This document shows, piece by piece, positions 49,820 to 61,309 of a stretch of DNA of 64,000 nucleotides. Below the pieces are notes generated by a model that was not told the origin of the DNA, did not search any database, and saw only the letters and a program-made list of their open reading frames with translations. How positions within the stretch are numbered: position 1 is the first letter of the stretch; every line of letters starts with the position of its first letter. Position numbers and translations under genes: made by a program. This DNA is from Xiphophorus maculatus. Taxonomy: Eukaryota > Chordata > Actinopteri > Cyprinodontiformes > Poeciliidae. Location of the stretch: contig NC_036445.1 in assembly GCF_002775205.1 (NCBI RefSeq), positions 32,800,453 through 32,864,452 of the forward strand. Reading direction: 5' to 3'.

Positions 49820-52800
49820 CTAATTCTGTACAACCCGATTTGTATTTTGCACAAGAAAAGACAAATGTTGCACAACCCATTCTGGCACTACCTCAGCCCA
49901 GCCTTTGTCAATCAAAGGACTGTTGTTAGAGTCCTGAAAGGAAGTGGTGACCGTTACCATGGCAGAATGCTTGGGGTTGAGATCATGAGTTTGCTCTGAT
50001 TTAATGGAAAGAGAACCAAAACTAGGAAGTGTTGTTCTGGTGCCAGAATCTTTCAGCTTTCCTTCAGCTGGTAGAGTCTGAGGAAGAGTTTGGTCTGTAG
50101 AGCCAGAGGTAATGTCCGACTCCCCATCATTACAAATCAGATCCCTGAGCAAACGTGGATGAGTGTGTCCTGTCAGTAACCCTTTAACCTGTAGATCAGC
50201 ATCTCCACCCAATCCATTACTGCTTACGGATTCTGTTGTGGAGCGAGTTGTGGTCAGAGCCGATTTATCAGCACATTTGACCCATTTTGACCACAAGACT
50301 AAGTCCACCTCAGGTATAACCTTCTCTGACAAACTAACAGAACTATTTTTGACATTAACAAAGCTAAGGTCCTCAATACCAACAGCACTAGATATTGCGC
50401 TATGCCCTTCATTATAATTATGTTTTTCCTTGTGGGTGGCACTATAAGCAGCTGGACAGCTAACACTGTTACTATGTGGACAACGAGTAGTGATGGCATC
50501 TTCAGAAGTGGAAACATTACCAGAAGAACTTTGAGTGCTTGGATTATACTCTATGCCAAAACTATTATTTCCTTGTGTACCTGACGCATCTGAGCTTTTA
50601 TAGACAATGGCTAAACTAGACACAGAATTTCTCAAATTTAACCCATCCTCCCCAACCTGAGCAGTTTCATTGTGTGATCTAGCATCATCTGACATGTGTG
50701 TTAGAAGCATTTCCAGCTCACTGTCTTCATTTTTCAGGTTCCTGGCTTTTTTCTCAGTCTGCTCCTCTTCTGCCTTTTCCTGTTCCAGGATCACCACCTG
50801 TCTCCATTGTTTTCTGCCAGCAACAGACTCTTTATCTTTAAAACCACTTCTGTCTTGTGGAAAAGTCTGACTATCCTCCACATTGTCTTTACTGATCACT
50901 TTTTGATCCAAGTACTCTCTTTCCTTAGCTTCAAAAGATCTCTGTCTTGCTGTACTCTCCAACTTTTGATCAACGAGCCAGCCTGAACTTCTGACGTGGT
51001 TCTTCACAGCTGTGAGAAAGAGGACAACCAAATAAGGTCAAAGATATAGGGTCATGGGTCTCGATCAATAAATGGTAGAGGAATTATGCAATATCATAAA
51101 TCAGAATTTGCAAACTTACACATGTCTGTGTCGGTGCACACAGAATCACAGCAGGAACACACTGTGGGGGAAGTCAACATTTCTTCCCACCTACATATCA
51201 AACAGAAAATTCTGTTCATTAGTATGTTTGTTAAGTATATTTTACTCAGTGAAATATGGTGACAAAATACTTTTTCTGAATTTCATTGTGGAAACAATGA
51301 ACAGACAACATGTCTGCTGCCATGATGTTGCAGCAGACAGATGAATCAACAGGTCATGTCACAAAAAATGTTCTGCTTGGAAACACTAGAGTCAGAGGTT
51401 CACATAAATCTTTCAACACAACTTACAAAATTAAAACAGTAACATGACTCCTAGACAGTTTACTCTAATGGTGAATGGCTTGTACATGTATAGTGATTTA
51501 TCCCAACACCCTTCACACTACAGTCATTCACGCACAGTCATACAGTCATCCTGGTGGCTTGTTTGGGAAGCGAAGCTGTCGTGCACCGGTGCCCTCTGAC
51601 CAGCAGGCAAGGTGGGTGAAGTGCCCAAGCATAAAACAACAGAGGGTGGAGCAGGGCTCGAACCAGCAACCCGCCGATTGCAGGCCAAGCTACCACTGTT
51701 GCCACCATCGTCTCACCAATTTCCAAACATCAAGACATTATGAAGCCTAGGCTTAAATTCAAATCGGTAGACTCTTTACACTTGCTAGCATCATCAAAAC
51801 TTTCTAATTGGAGCTAATCTCTCCAGGTTGAATTGATAGTGAAAGGCACAGCTTCAACAGATTCTAAATAATTGGGTTCAGTATTTTTTTTGCGTAGCTT
51901 CAGTGTTCAAGAGAAGGCTCAAGAACTTCTGATGTTCAGTACAATACTGTGTTCCCATGCCATACATTAGATCAAGAGACATACTAGAGCAATTTTTAAC
52001 TATTAGCAAAATTGTCACTGTCAGTATAATAAAAATTTTTAGATTAAATGTAATTTCCTTCAAAGTCACTAACCTGCCAGTAGCCTTGTTGAAGTTACAG
52101 GACTTTGCGATGCTTGAAGTGCTCAGACCGACTGACAGTGTACAGTGGAGGTGCTGCACCTGCAGACAATGTGGGTGGAATCAATCAATCAATCAAATTT
52201 TATTTGTATAGCACATTTCAGCAGCAAGGCATTTCAAAGTGCTTTACATCATTACAAACACAGAATCACAAAGCAATATAGAATCAATCATTAAGTCAAG
52301 TTACATCAATAAATTTGTAATTGATTACATTTCAAATACAATTCTAAACAGGTGGGTTTTCAGTTGAGATTTAAAAGAAGTCAGTGTTTCAGCTGTTTTA
52401 CAGTTTTCTGGAAGTTTGTTCCAAATTTGTGGTGCATAGATGCTGAAAGCTGCTTCTCCTCGTTTGGTTCTGGTTCTGGGGATGCAGAGCAGAACCAGAA
52501 CCAGAAGACCTGAGAGGTCTGGAAGGTTGATACAACAACAGCAGATCTTTAATGTATTGTGGTGCTAAGCCATTCAGTGATTTGTAAACTAACAACAGTA
52601 TTTTAAAGTCTATTCTTTGAGCTACAGGGAGCCAGTGGAGGGACTTTAAAACTGGTGTTATGTGCTCTATCTTCCTGGTTTTAGTGAGAACGTGAGCAGC
52701 AGCATTCTGGATCAGCTGCAGCTGTTTGATTGATTTGTTGGACAGACCTGTGAAGACGCTGTTGCAATAATCAATACGACTGAAGATGAATGCATGGATG

Positions 52801-55800
52801 AGTTTCTCTAGATCTGGCTGAGACATTAGTCCTTTAATCCTGGAAATGTTCTTCAGGTGATAGAAGGCCGACTTTGTAACTGTCTTTATGTGGCTCTGGA
52901 GGTTCAGGTCAGAGTCCATAACTACTCCCAGGTTTCTGGCTGATCGCTGGTTTTCAGTTGTAATAACTGAAGCTGTGCATTGACTCTAGATCGTTCCTCT
53001 TTAGGTCCAAAAATAATAACTTCAGTTTTGTTTCTGTTCAGTTGGAGAAAGTTTTGGCACATCCACACATTTATCTGTTCTAAGCATCTGTTCAGTGATT
53101 GGATGGGCTCTGAGTCACCTGGTGACATCGTAATGTAGAGATGTCACCAGGTGTCACAATGAACCTACTCAGGAGAAAAGAAAGCATAGGATTCTCCAAG
53201 ATCTCTGATGACTACGCTGCTAGATTCTGTGCAAACATCTACATGTTCCAGATGAGAACAGAAGTCTATGGTACTCATTCAAAGCTTTACAAGTGTAAAA
53301 GCATGCTCTTTAGAAATGCAAGTTTAAAGTTTCCAACCATTGATTTCAGAAGGTGTTCCATCAGGAAAAAGGCCATTTTTAATTCCACACGTCTGTGTAT
53401 ACTTAGTGACATTTTCTCCTGCTCCTTTCATTTCCTCAGAATTGACCTGGAGAATCAATACATTAAACAGATTGTGAACCTTACTTGTGAGACTCCTCTA
53501 AACAGAAAGGTATCCACTGAGAACTTCACCACACTGCCACCTCCTGACAGGAACTGAGAACTGCTCCCCTCCCTCCTGCTGTCCGTCATGCAACTGCAAC
53601 GATAAACTAAAATCAGGAAATAGCCAAGCAAATGGCTGTTATGTGTATGTCGGCTGGTTCATACCCGTAATTGGTGATGATATCCACTTTAGGCAAGCTG
53701 CTTGGATCTTCAGAACTTGTGGCTTGACAGGAATCAACATAAAGCCTCTCTCCAGCCAACAGAGTTCCCACCTGAGCCAAAAAATAAACTTGCTCTCCCA
53801 AATAGAACGTATGACCTGGAGACAGGGGCTCCCACTGGGCTAATACAAACAGAAGACAATTTTCAATTTACAAGTATTTCAGATCATTTGACAGACATAT
53901 TTCAGCTTAAGTAAACATATTAAATTTGAATTTTTGCACAGACATGTGAATCTGAAAGCTCAGACATCTATTCACCAAAAGAAAGCAAGCAGAAGCAGTT
54001 ATTCAATTTAGATGTAATCGTACACATTCCGACCAGCAAAAGGGAACAAAATGATATTTACAAAGAGCTGGCAGAGCTAGACTGGACCACAGGCCCAATA
54101 GTGGAACCAATAGGAAGAGTTTTAGCCTGTTCCCATTATCCCACAGGGAGTAAAGAGTTCTCGATATTTCCTCCTATAGGCGCTTCACGTTTTTGCCAGT
54201 GAGATACATTTAAAGTTTGGAGACAGACTTTAAATGTACATGTTAGTAATTAACAAAATCTGCAACTTACTTCAAATTCCTTTCAAAATAATCTCAGAAA
54301 TCAAAAAACTGAAAGTAAAATTCTGAAGATAAAGATACTCACCATTACAGACAGTAAGGCTGAAAGTTAGTTTACTTTTGATGCTCCTCAGAAAAGTTGT
54401 GTGTTGGACTTGTGGTCTATAACCAACTTTGTAAGAGTAATGAAACCTGAAGCACAAGAAGATTCATATGATGTCAGAAGGCCAAATGGGAAATAATAAG
54501 TAACAAAGTTGTTTAACTTTATGTCTTGGACACTCGGGTGAAGAGAGGTGCGGAGCTGTCCACTGACCACTACCTGGTGGTGAGTTGGCTCTGGTGGTGG
54601 GGGCGAAAGCCGGTCAGACCTGGCAGGCCCAAACGTGTTGTGAGGGTCTGCTGGGAACGTCTGGCGGAATCCCCTATGAGACGGAGCTTTAACTCCCATC
54701 TCCGGCAAAACTTCGAACACGTCCCGGGGGAGGTGGGGGACATGGAGTCCGAGTGGACCGTGTTCCGTGCCTCCATCGTCGAGGCGGCCGATCGGAGCTG
54801 TGGCCGCAAGGTTGTCGGTGCCTGTCGCGGCGGCAACCCTCGAACCCGCTGGTGGACACCTTCGGTGAGGGATGCCGTCAGGCTGAAGAAGGAGTCCTAT
54901 CGGGCCTTTTTGGCCTGTGGGACTCCGGAAGCAGCTGATGGGTACCGGCGGGCGAAGCGGCATGCGGCTCGGGCGGTTGCTGAGGCAAAAACTCGGGCGT
55001 GGGAGGAGTTTGGAGAGGCCATGGAGAAAGACTTCCATACGGCTTCGAGGCGATTCTGGTCCACCATCCGGCGTCTCAGGGGGGGGAAGCGGTGCAGCAC
55101 CAACACTGTTCATAGTGGGGATGGTGTGCTGCTGACCTCTACTCGGGACGTTGTGGGCCGGTGGGCGGAGTACTTCGAAGACCTCCTCAATCCCACCAAC
55201 ATGCCTTCCACTGAGGAAGCGGAGCCTGGGGACTCTGGGTTGGGCTCTCCAATCTCTGGGGATGAGGTCACCGAGGTGGTTAAAAAGCTCCTCGGTGGCA
55301 GGGCCCCGGGGGTGGATGAGATCCGCCCGGAGTTCCTTAAGGCTCTGGATGTTGTGGGGTTGTGTTGGTTGACGCGACTCTGCAATGTCGCATGGACATC
55401 GGGGGCAGTTCCCCTGGATTGGCAGACTGGGGTGGTGGTCCCCCTGTTCAAAAAGGGGGACCGGAGGGTGTGCTCCAATTATAGAGGGGTCACACTCTTA
55501 AGCCTCCCTGGCAAGGTCTATTCAGGGGTCCTGGAGAGGAGGGTCCGTCGGATAGTCAAACCTCGGATCCAGGAAGAGCAGTGTGGTTTTCGTCCTGGTC
55601 GTGGAACACTGGACCAGCTCTACACCCTCGGCAGGGTCCTGGAGGGTGCATGGGAGTTCGCCCAACCAGTCTACATGTGTTTTGTGGACTTGGAGAAGGC
55701 GTTCGACCGTGTCCCTCGGGGAGCCCTGTGGGGGGTTCTCCGGGAGTATGGGGTACCGGGCCCTTTGATACGGGCTGTCAGGTCCCTGTATGACCGGTGT

Positions 55801-58800
55801 CAGAGTCTGGTCCGCATTGCCGGCAGTAAGTCGGGCTCGTTTCCGGTGAGAGTTGGACTCCGCCAGGGCTGCCCTTTGTCACCGATTCTGTTCATCACTT
55901 TCATGGACAGAATTTCTAGGCGCAGCCAAGGTGTTGAGGGGGTCCGATTTGGTGGCCTTAGGATCTCATCTCTGCTTTTCGCAGACGATGTGGTCCTTTT
56001 GGCTTCATCGGATCGTGATCTGCAGCTCTCGCTGGAGCGGTTCGCAGCCGAGTGTGAAGCGGCCGGGATGGGGATCAGTGCCTCCAAATCCGAGGCCATG
56101 GTCTTGAGCCGGAAAAGGGTAGAGTGCCTTCTCCGGGTCAGGGGGGGTGTCCTGCCCCAAGTGGAGGAGTTTAAGTATCTCGGGATCTTGTTCACGAATG
56201 GGGGAAGAAGGGAGCGGGAGATCGACAGGCGGATTGGCGCAGCGTCTGCTGTCAAGCGGGCGCTGTACCGGTCCGTCGTGGTGAAGAGAGAGCTGAGCCA
56301 AAAAGCGAAGCTCTCGATTTACCAGTCGATCTACGTTCCCACCCTCATCTATGGTCATGAGCTTTGGGTCATGACCGAAAGAACGAGATCGCGGATACAA
56401 GCGGCCGAAATGGGTTTTCTCCGTAGGGTGGCTGGGCTCTCCCTTAGAGATAGGGTGAGAAGCTCAGTCATCCGGGAGGGACTCAGAGTAGAGCCGCTGC
56501 TCCTTCACATCGAGAGGAGCCAGTTGAGGTGGCTCGGGCATCTGGTCAGGATGCCTCCTGGACGCCTCCCTGGTGAGGTGTTCCGGGCACGTCCCACCGG
56601 GAGGAGGCCCCGGGGAAGACCCAGGACACGCTGGAGGGACTATGTCTCTCGGCTGGCCTGGGAACGCCTCGGGATTTCCCCGGAGGAGCTAGAAGAAGTG
56701 GCTGGGGAGAGGGAAGTCTGGGCCTCCCTTCTGAAGCTGCTACCCCCGCGACCCGACCTCGGATAAGCGGAAGAAGATGGATGGATGGATGGAAGTTGTT
56801 TAAAAGCAGCTTATTATGCAACAGTCTCTTTAGCACATCATAACATGATATGCACCATGTCCTTGCTTATAACTGTTGTACAAATAAAACTGAGTTCAAT
56901 TAAAATACTTGTTCTTCATTGAACTGATCATCATTAATCTTGAACTACTTTGTGGTCTGGAAAAGTGTTTTTCCACTTCTGTTTCCTTAATGTAGCTTTT
57001 TAATAGCACAACAAAAATTGTGGATATCAATAATTACCTGTTATAATAGCAGTGGATGGGAAGATTAATTGGAAAAACTCTGATGACATAGCCTTGTGAG
57101 GGAGGAGTGTAGTTCAACAGGTAAGAATACACCAGCTGACCACCAGCAACCTGGAAAGAAATTTAAAAAGATCTTAAGATCTTTACACAACGCGTTTTAT
57201 ATCCAGTCAACAAAACAAGCAGGAGAAAATGCCACCGAAGAATAGAGGTTTGTGACATGTGGGGTCTTTGGTTTTGAAGAATTTATAATTGTGTAATATT
57301 CCAATATTACTTTGAGTTGAAAACTGGAACAACTAATGTGCTAAAGAAACAAATAATCCTTTTAGAAATGGCTAAGAATTCATATCAGTGCAACCATAGA
57401 ACTGCAAGCTGACATGTAGCTCATTTAAGTGTATCTTAGTGTCTTGGGTAAGTAATCTTTAAGTAATCAATAAGTAATCTTTAAGTAATCAATTCAAAGA
57501 ATGAAACTTGCACATTCATTATGCCGACATTTTAATTTTGTGCTTTAGACTGAAAACAATTTATTAGGCCAAGTGAAAAGGATTTCATGTAAGTTGGTCT
57601 ATATAATTATGGAAAGAAATGTGGTCAATTTTTCAACAGAAAATCAAAGACAGCTACAACAGTGGCAAGATGGAAAAGGTTACTGCTTAGGAAGCCGTCT
57701 GTTCAGAGCCATCCAATCCAAACATGTCAATAAAATGCTTAGTGGAAGAAAAAAAGTGTGATTGGAAAGGATGCACAGGCAATAAGCCACCCTTTGTGTA
57801 ACACAACCTATTCAAGAGTTTGATGGAGTTTTACCAGATGTGTACCGCAGCTGCAGTCAGTGTTTCAATGACTTCTAGAAACGTTTCCAGTACATGAACT
57901 AAAATTGGTGCATTCCTTGTTTAAAGCCACTCTTAAACCAGAGACAGCATCAATAGTGTCTAACAGCTAACAAGCTCTTCAGGTTGTTCTAGAAAAACAA
58001 GACTATTATAGAATGCTCCATTAAGATGGAAATCAATGCCCCAAACTCTGCAGCAGAGTGGAGAGGTTTAAAATCCAGGTTACTTTAGGTCCACTACAAA
58101 GTTTTTGCAGGATTTGGAGAACAACGTGACCTGCAGGCTGTCCTTTCACCAACTCCAAATTCAGCACTGTGCAGTTTATGCTTCACTCTGCTGACAAATG
58201 TTATTTTCAAGCAGGACCTGAAACCTGCCAAATGAACCAGTAGCTGATTTAATGACCATAGTATCACAGGGTCAGCAAACACAAAGTTCATTGAGAGAAT
58301 TTAGTCTACAATCACATGTTGCAGTCAGCATTTCAGTCACCTTTTTACTCAAGAATGTTTAGGCTGACTACTTTTTGCTTCAACTTGAGCAAATAATGAA
58401 GTAATGCTATTTACTTCATTATATCAAGTACTTTATGTGTACTGAGCCCTCTGCTCTTCACTCAGTCCACCACAGTAGCATCCTTGTTAAATTTGCAGAT
58501 GACACAGCTGTAGCAGGTCTCATCTCAGCGGGGATGAATCTGCCTGCAGGATCGAGGTGGAGCGACTCAGCGTGGTGCACATTTAATAACTTGATCCTCA
58601 ACACAGCCAACACTAAGGAGTTCATAGTGGATTTTAGGAGAAGTGAGGGAGACAATCTCAATAACCTAGAAGAAGTAGTCTACTCGGAGCAGATGGGTGT
58701 GCAGAGCTGGAAATAGACGGAGAAGTTTCTTTTCTGACAGTCAAAATGAAATCAGTGGAGGTTGGCAAGGTTTACATGTTCAACAGGGTAAGAGGAGCGA

Positions 58801-61183
58801 CTGTTCAGACACGATCTGTGTCCAGCCAAAATCTGTTCTTTGTTGGGGGGGTTTGATCTCACCTTTCACTTAAAATGGTCTGTTTGGAAGTTACTTTAAA
58901 GATGGTCAAGTCTCAAGGTGAACTTAATATTTAAGTTGCTGCAACATTTTCTGTTAATCAGCTTTGAGGACTAGGTACTGTAACTGAATACAGAATCCTA
59001 ATGTTGGTACGAACAAATGTTTAAGTAGTATGAGCTTTCTGTTTTCATGACTTTCGAGCATGCCCTTACAGATTTTTTCCCCAAAATATTTTTATTAGAA
59101 TTTTCTGTTATACAAACATCCAAAAAAATAGACAAAAATTAAGTGCAATCCCTCCCCCAACCCCATAAAAATAACCTCAGGGCTCACTCTATCTGTACAA
59201 AAATAAAAGAAAAATTAAGCTTACGTCACAGTGTTTGACAAGATGTAGGAAGGGAAATCAAATATCTTTAAAGTCTTGAAGCTTTCCTTTTGTTATACAA
59301 GTCAGTTTTTCCGTTGCCATGTTGTTGTTCAATAGCTTGATCCATTCATTTGTCTGTGGTCTTTCTGTGTTCCTCCACTTCAGAGAAATCATGTTTAGCC
59401 TGCAAGAGGCAAAGAAGCTTCTTTCTCTTTGTAGTTCTTTTAAAGCCATCAGGAGAAATGTGCAGAAAGCTAAGTTTACTGTCCATTTGAACATCCTGCT
59501 CAATCAAACGAGAGATGAACATGATAACCTCCTTCCAGAAAGTTTGAAGCTCCATTGCCACATAAAATGGAAATGAGTACTCTTATCTATATTACCTTTA
59601 ACATACTGTACACATCAGGAGTATTTTAATTGAAATGGTGAAGTTTTACAGCAGTGATATACACGCTAAATAACCATTTGTATTGTAGTAATTTAAACCT
59701 TGCGTTAATATTTTGTGTTTGTGATAATAGACATGAGTTATTCCATTCATTCTCAGGGACTTCCATTTGTAGATCAGTTTTTTATGCTGGTAAATATGAG
59801 AATATTTTCTTCCAATGCTAAAAGAAAAACATAAAATTTGGAAAACAGGCCTCTACTCTGATGATGGTGAATGGCTATATCCTCTATGGTAGAAAGTGGA
59901 GGTTCAGCAGTAGATTTCAGTTAGACAGTAACAAAGCTTCTACTCTATAAGTACTAAAAAAGTGCTTTTGGGGCAGACTGTATTTATTTACCAGTTGGTC
60001 AAAGGATATCAAAACTACAGTACTTCACTATAAAGATCCCCTATTTTATTTAAGTCATATTATAAACCCTGTGGTTTATCTTGGACGCCTCATCTAAGCC
60101 CGTATGGGAGTGATGCCAAACTGATGTGTTTTTGAGAAAAGGATTTTTGGTGTTTTTTAACTTGGTTAAAATTATGTTATGTTTAAGATCTCTGGTGTTA
60201 AATAAATACATTAACAAAATTATATTAGACATAGTTCATTATTGTGTGTGGAACCTGTTGACAAACTTGAATTTAGTTAATATAGGAAAAAATTGTTGAA
60301 TTAAAAAACATTAGTTGGTGGAAAGCAAATTTTAGTTGTTAAAATTACATCATTTGCTTATATTTAGTGAACAAATGCAAAATAAGTTCACTAAATGAGC
60401 GTTTGCTTTGTCAGACTAAAAGTGTAGTTAATTCAACTAATTTCTCTTTTGTCTATCTGAAGTGATTTGATGTAGTTGGGTTAATTCGTTAATTTTATCT
60501 TAGATAAACATAAGGTTATAATGTCAGATTACTATATCGTTTTTGCTTTCACCTGAAATACAATTATGTGGAACCTGTGAAATAAAAAAAATGTTAAAAA
60601 ACTAGTGTTAGGTCAGAGATGAATTTCTTTGAGTGTAAACAAGGACATGCAGGGTTTGGTGGAATCACTTTCTCTAGTATTTTTCCTCTTTCACAAACAT
60701 ATCAGTTCACAGTAAGATGAACGTTCTAACCTGAACTTGTCCGCCACACTCCAGCAGTCCGTACTGGAAGTACAAGTACCGGGATGTCACTTCGCTCGGC
60801 GTGCACGAGCCTATCCGGAACAGGGATGGCACGCTCCAGGCACGCAGCAGGAAGCGGTCCACGCGGACTGAAACTTTCTCTGTGCCGCACCAAGCCTCCA
60901 CAGCGTGAGCCACCTGATCCGGGATGCTCTTATGTTGCCGCAGCGGGGGGATGAGCAGCCCGGCCAGCCCGGCGGGCAGAGGCCCTCCGTACGGAGCTGG
61001 TCGGAACAGCTCCGGTGGAACCAGCGGCATCGATGAGTGCAGGAAAACTGGCAGGCGGTAGGAGGAAGGGATGGGGACGCTGTTCATAGCAGGCATCATC
61101 TCTTCTGACGACGTCGGATGCAGAACCGGGCCTCCAAGTGTGACATGAAACAGCCTCCAGAGAAGCCAGAGAAAAGCCGACAT
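49820..61183 (-). CDS. ZP3/ZPC-type zona pellucida (egg envelope) protein with long C-terminal tail
   Basis: Eight coding exons on the minus strand: 61183-60731, 57150-57038, 54446-54343, 53839-53665, 53593-53485, 52159-52074, 51190-51120 and 51009-49820 (TAG). Borders are GT-AG and phases join into about 766 residues. I chose the ATG giving [12 protein letters not shown], a good signal peptide, over an in-frame ATG 24 codons upstream. ZP-N begins around AWCG and has four cysteines (WCG, GSC, LEC, IHC). ZP-C follows with [40 protein letters not shown] and the VCSCCDSVC cluster typical of ZP3-type proteins. The last exon alone encodes about 395 residues rich in Ser, Thr, Asn and Glu, with N-linked sites such as NET, NVS, NSS and NNS, and no hydrophobic transmembrane segment. 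ZP proteins polymerise into the fish chorion (family knowledge). The exact paralogue is unresolved. Confidence 0.9.
51475..51745 (-). mobile_element. tRNA-derived SINE upstream of ZP exon 7
   Basis: The minus strand has GGTGAGACGATGGTGGCAAC at the head and GGGTTGCTGGTTCGAGCCCT as B-box, then a body with CACCTTGCCTGCTGGTCAGA. It lies in intron 6 of the ZP gene. A different SINE family from the dtnbp1 copies. Confidence 0.7.
52190..53139 (-). mobile_element. 5'-truncated L2-like LINE in ZP intron 5
   Basis: Minus-strand frames give [30 protein letters not shown], then [34 protein letters not shown] and [17 protein letters not shown]. These are the C-terminal part of an L2-clade reverse transcriptase, broken by one frameshift near 52920. 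The 3' end has AAGTGCTTTACATC..., a TATTTGTATAGC-type tail and AATCA repeats at 52190. The copy begins inside the RT domain. It sits between the ZP exons at 52159 and 53485. Confidence 0.85.
53116..53153. repeat. 14-bp inverted repeat at the 5' junction of the LINE
   Basis: CACCTGGTGACATC at 53116-53129 is LINE sequence. Its exact complement GATGTCACCAGGTG stands at 53140-53153, just outside or at the LINE boundary, separated by 10 bases. Confidence 0.9.
54517..56792 (+). mobile_element. Rex3/RTE-like LINE inserted in ZP intron 2
   Basis: A 2.28-kb insertion lies between 11-bp perfect target duplications AAGTTGTTTAA (54506-54516 and 56793-56803) and ends in (GATG)n. It is 5'-truncated, lacking the endonuclease domain, but the reverse transcriptase frame is open throughout. 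It is antisense to the ZP gene, between the exons at 54343-54446 and 57038-57150. The Rex3 name rests on the GATG tail and recalled protein motifs. Confidence 0.9.
54526..56766 (+). CDS. Reverse transcriptase ORF of a Rex3/RTE-like LINE (N-terminally truncated)
   Basis: An uninterrupted frame of 746 codons. It contains the RT blocks in order: [62 protein letters not shown] (first catalytic Asp), [11 protein letters not shown], and [12 protein letters not shown] with the F-A-D-D active site near residue 485. The thumb region [14 protein letters not shown] and a C-terminal R-W-L-G-H-L-V-R-M segment follow. The first ATG is incidental, because the normal protein starts upstream with an endonuclease that is missing here. 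No stop or frameshift over 2.2 kb and a perfect target duplication point to a young insertion. It cannot move on its own without the endonuclease. Confidence 0.9.
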   Translation: MDTRVKRGAELSTDHYLVVSWLWWWGRKPVRPGRPKRVVRVCWERLAESPMRRSFNSHLRQNFEHVPGEVGDMESEWTVFRASIVEAADRSCGRKVVGACRGGNPRTRWWTPSVRDAVRLKKESYRAFLACGTPEAADGYRRAKRHAARAVAEAKTRAWEEFGEAMEKDFHTASRRFWSTIRRLRGGKRCSTNTVHSGDGVLLTSTRDVVGRWAEYFEDLLNPTNMPSTEEAEPGDSGLGSPISGDEVTEVVKKLLGGRAPGVDEIRPEFLKALDVVGLCWLTRLCNVAWTSGAVPLDWQTGVVVPLFKKGDRRVCSNYRGVTLLSLPGKVYSGVLERRVRRIVKPRIQEEQCGFRPGRGTLDQLYTLGRVLEGAWEFAQPVYMCFVDLEKAFDRVPRGALWGVLREYGVPGPLIRAVRSLYDRCQSLVRIAGSKSGSFPVRVGLRQGCPLSPILFITFMDRISRRSQGVEGVRFGGLRISSLLFADDVVLLASSDRDLQLSLERFAAECEAAGMGISASKSEAMVLSRKRVECLLRVRGGVLPQVEEFKYLGILFTNGGRREREIDRRIGAASAVKRALYRSVVVKRELSQKAKLSIYQSIYVPTLIYGHELWVMTERTRSRIQAAEMGFLRRVAGLSLRDRVRSSVIREGLRVEPLLLHIERSQLRWLGHLVRMPPGRLPGEVFRARPTGRRPRGRPRTRWRDYVSRLAWERLGISPEELEEVAGEREVWASLLKLLPPRPDLG
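57560..58330. other. Repeat-like sequence in ZP intron 1, class unknown
   Basis: A stretch with GTCTGTTCAGAGCCATCCAATC and AAACCAGAGACAGCATCA resembles sequences dispersed in fish genomes. Short frames such as [20 protein letters not shown] are broken by stops. I could not place it in a transposon family. Confidence 0.3.
58430..58740 (+). pseudogene. Non-LTR reverse transcriptase fragment
   Basis: The frame reads [15 protein letters not shown], a Y/F-A-D-D type RT active site, then [19 protein letters not shown]. This is the downstream block of LINE reverse transcriptases. The flanking domains are missing, so it is a short dead fragment in ZP intron 1. Confidence 0.75.
58760..60700. other. 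ZP intron 1 remainder
   Basis: AT-rich, with a possible LINE 3' part around 59060-59580 (A-rich on the minus strand). No exon was found between the ZP exons at 60731 and 57150. Confidence 0.35.
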
Positions 61184-61255
61184 GACCAGCCAACGGGAAG
61201 AGCAAAGCCGGAGAGGAGTGGAACCCAGCAGGAAAACCCGTGGATGTGATGTCAC

Positions 61256-61305
61256 AGCTCACCTGCCAGCTTCATTATCACACCTGCTGCAGGCTGATTG
61301 GCTCT
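61256..61305 (-). promoter_or_regulatory. Two E-boxes and a CCAAT box upstream of the ZP gene
   Basis: CACCTG/CAGGTG E-boxes sit at 61260-61265 and 61281-61286, with a CCAAT motif (minus strand) at 61297-61301, 75-120 bp upstream of the chosen ATG. Vertebrate ZP promoters are driven by the oocyte factor FIGLA through a CANNTG E-box, which makes these plausible oocyte elements. E-boxes are short and common, and no clear TATA box is seen. Confidence 0.4.
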
Positions 61306-61309
61306 GCTC

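Noticed and set aside
53141-53557. 138-codon plus-strand frame
   Set aside because: It overlaps ZP exon 5 (53485-53593) on the other strand and adjoining intron. No domain was recognised; it is a shadow frame.
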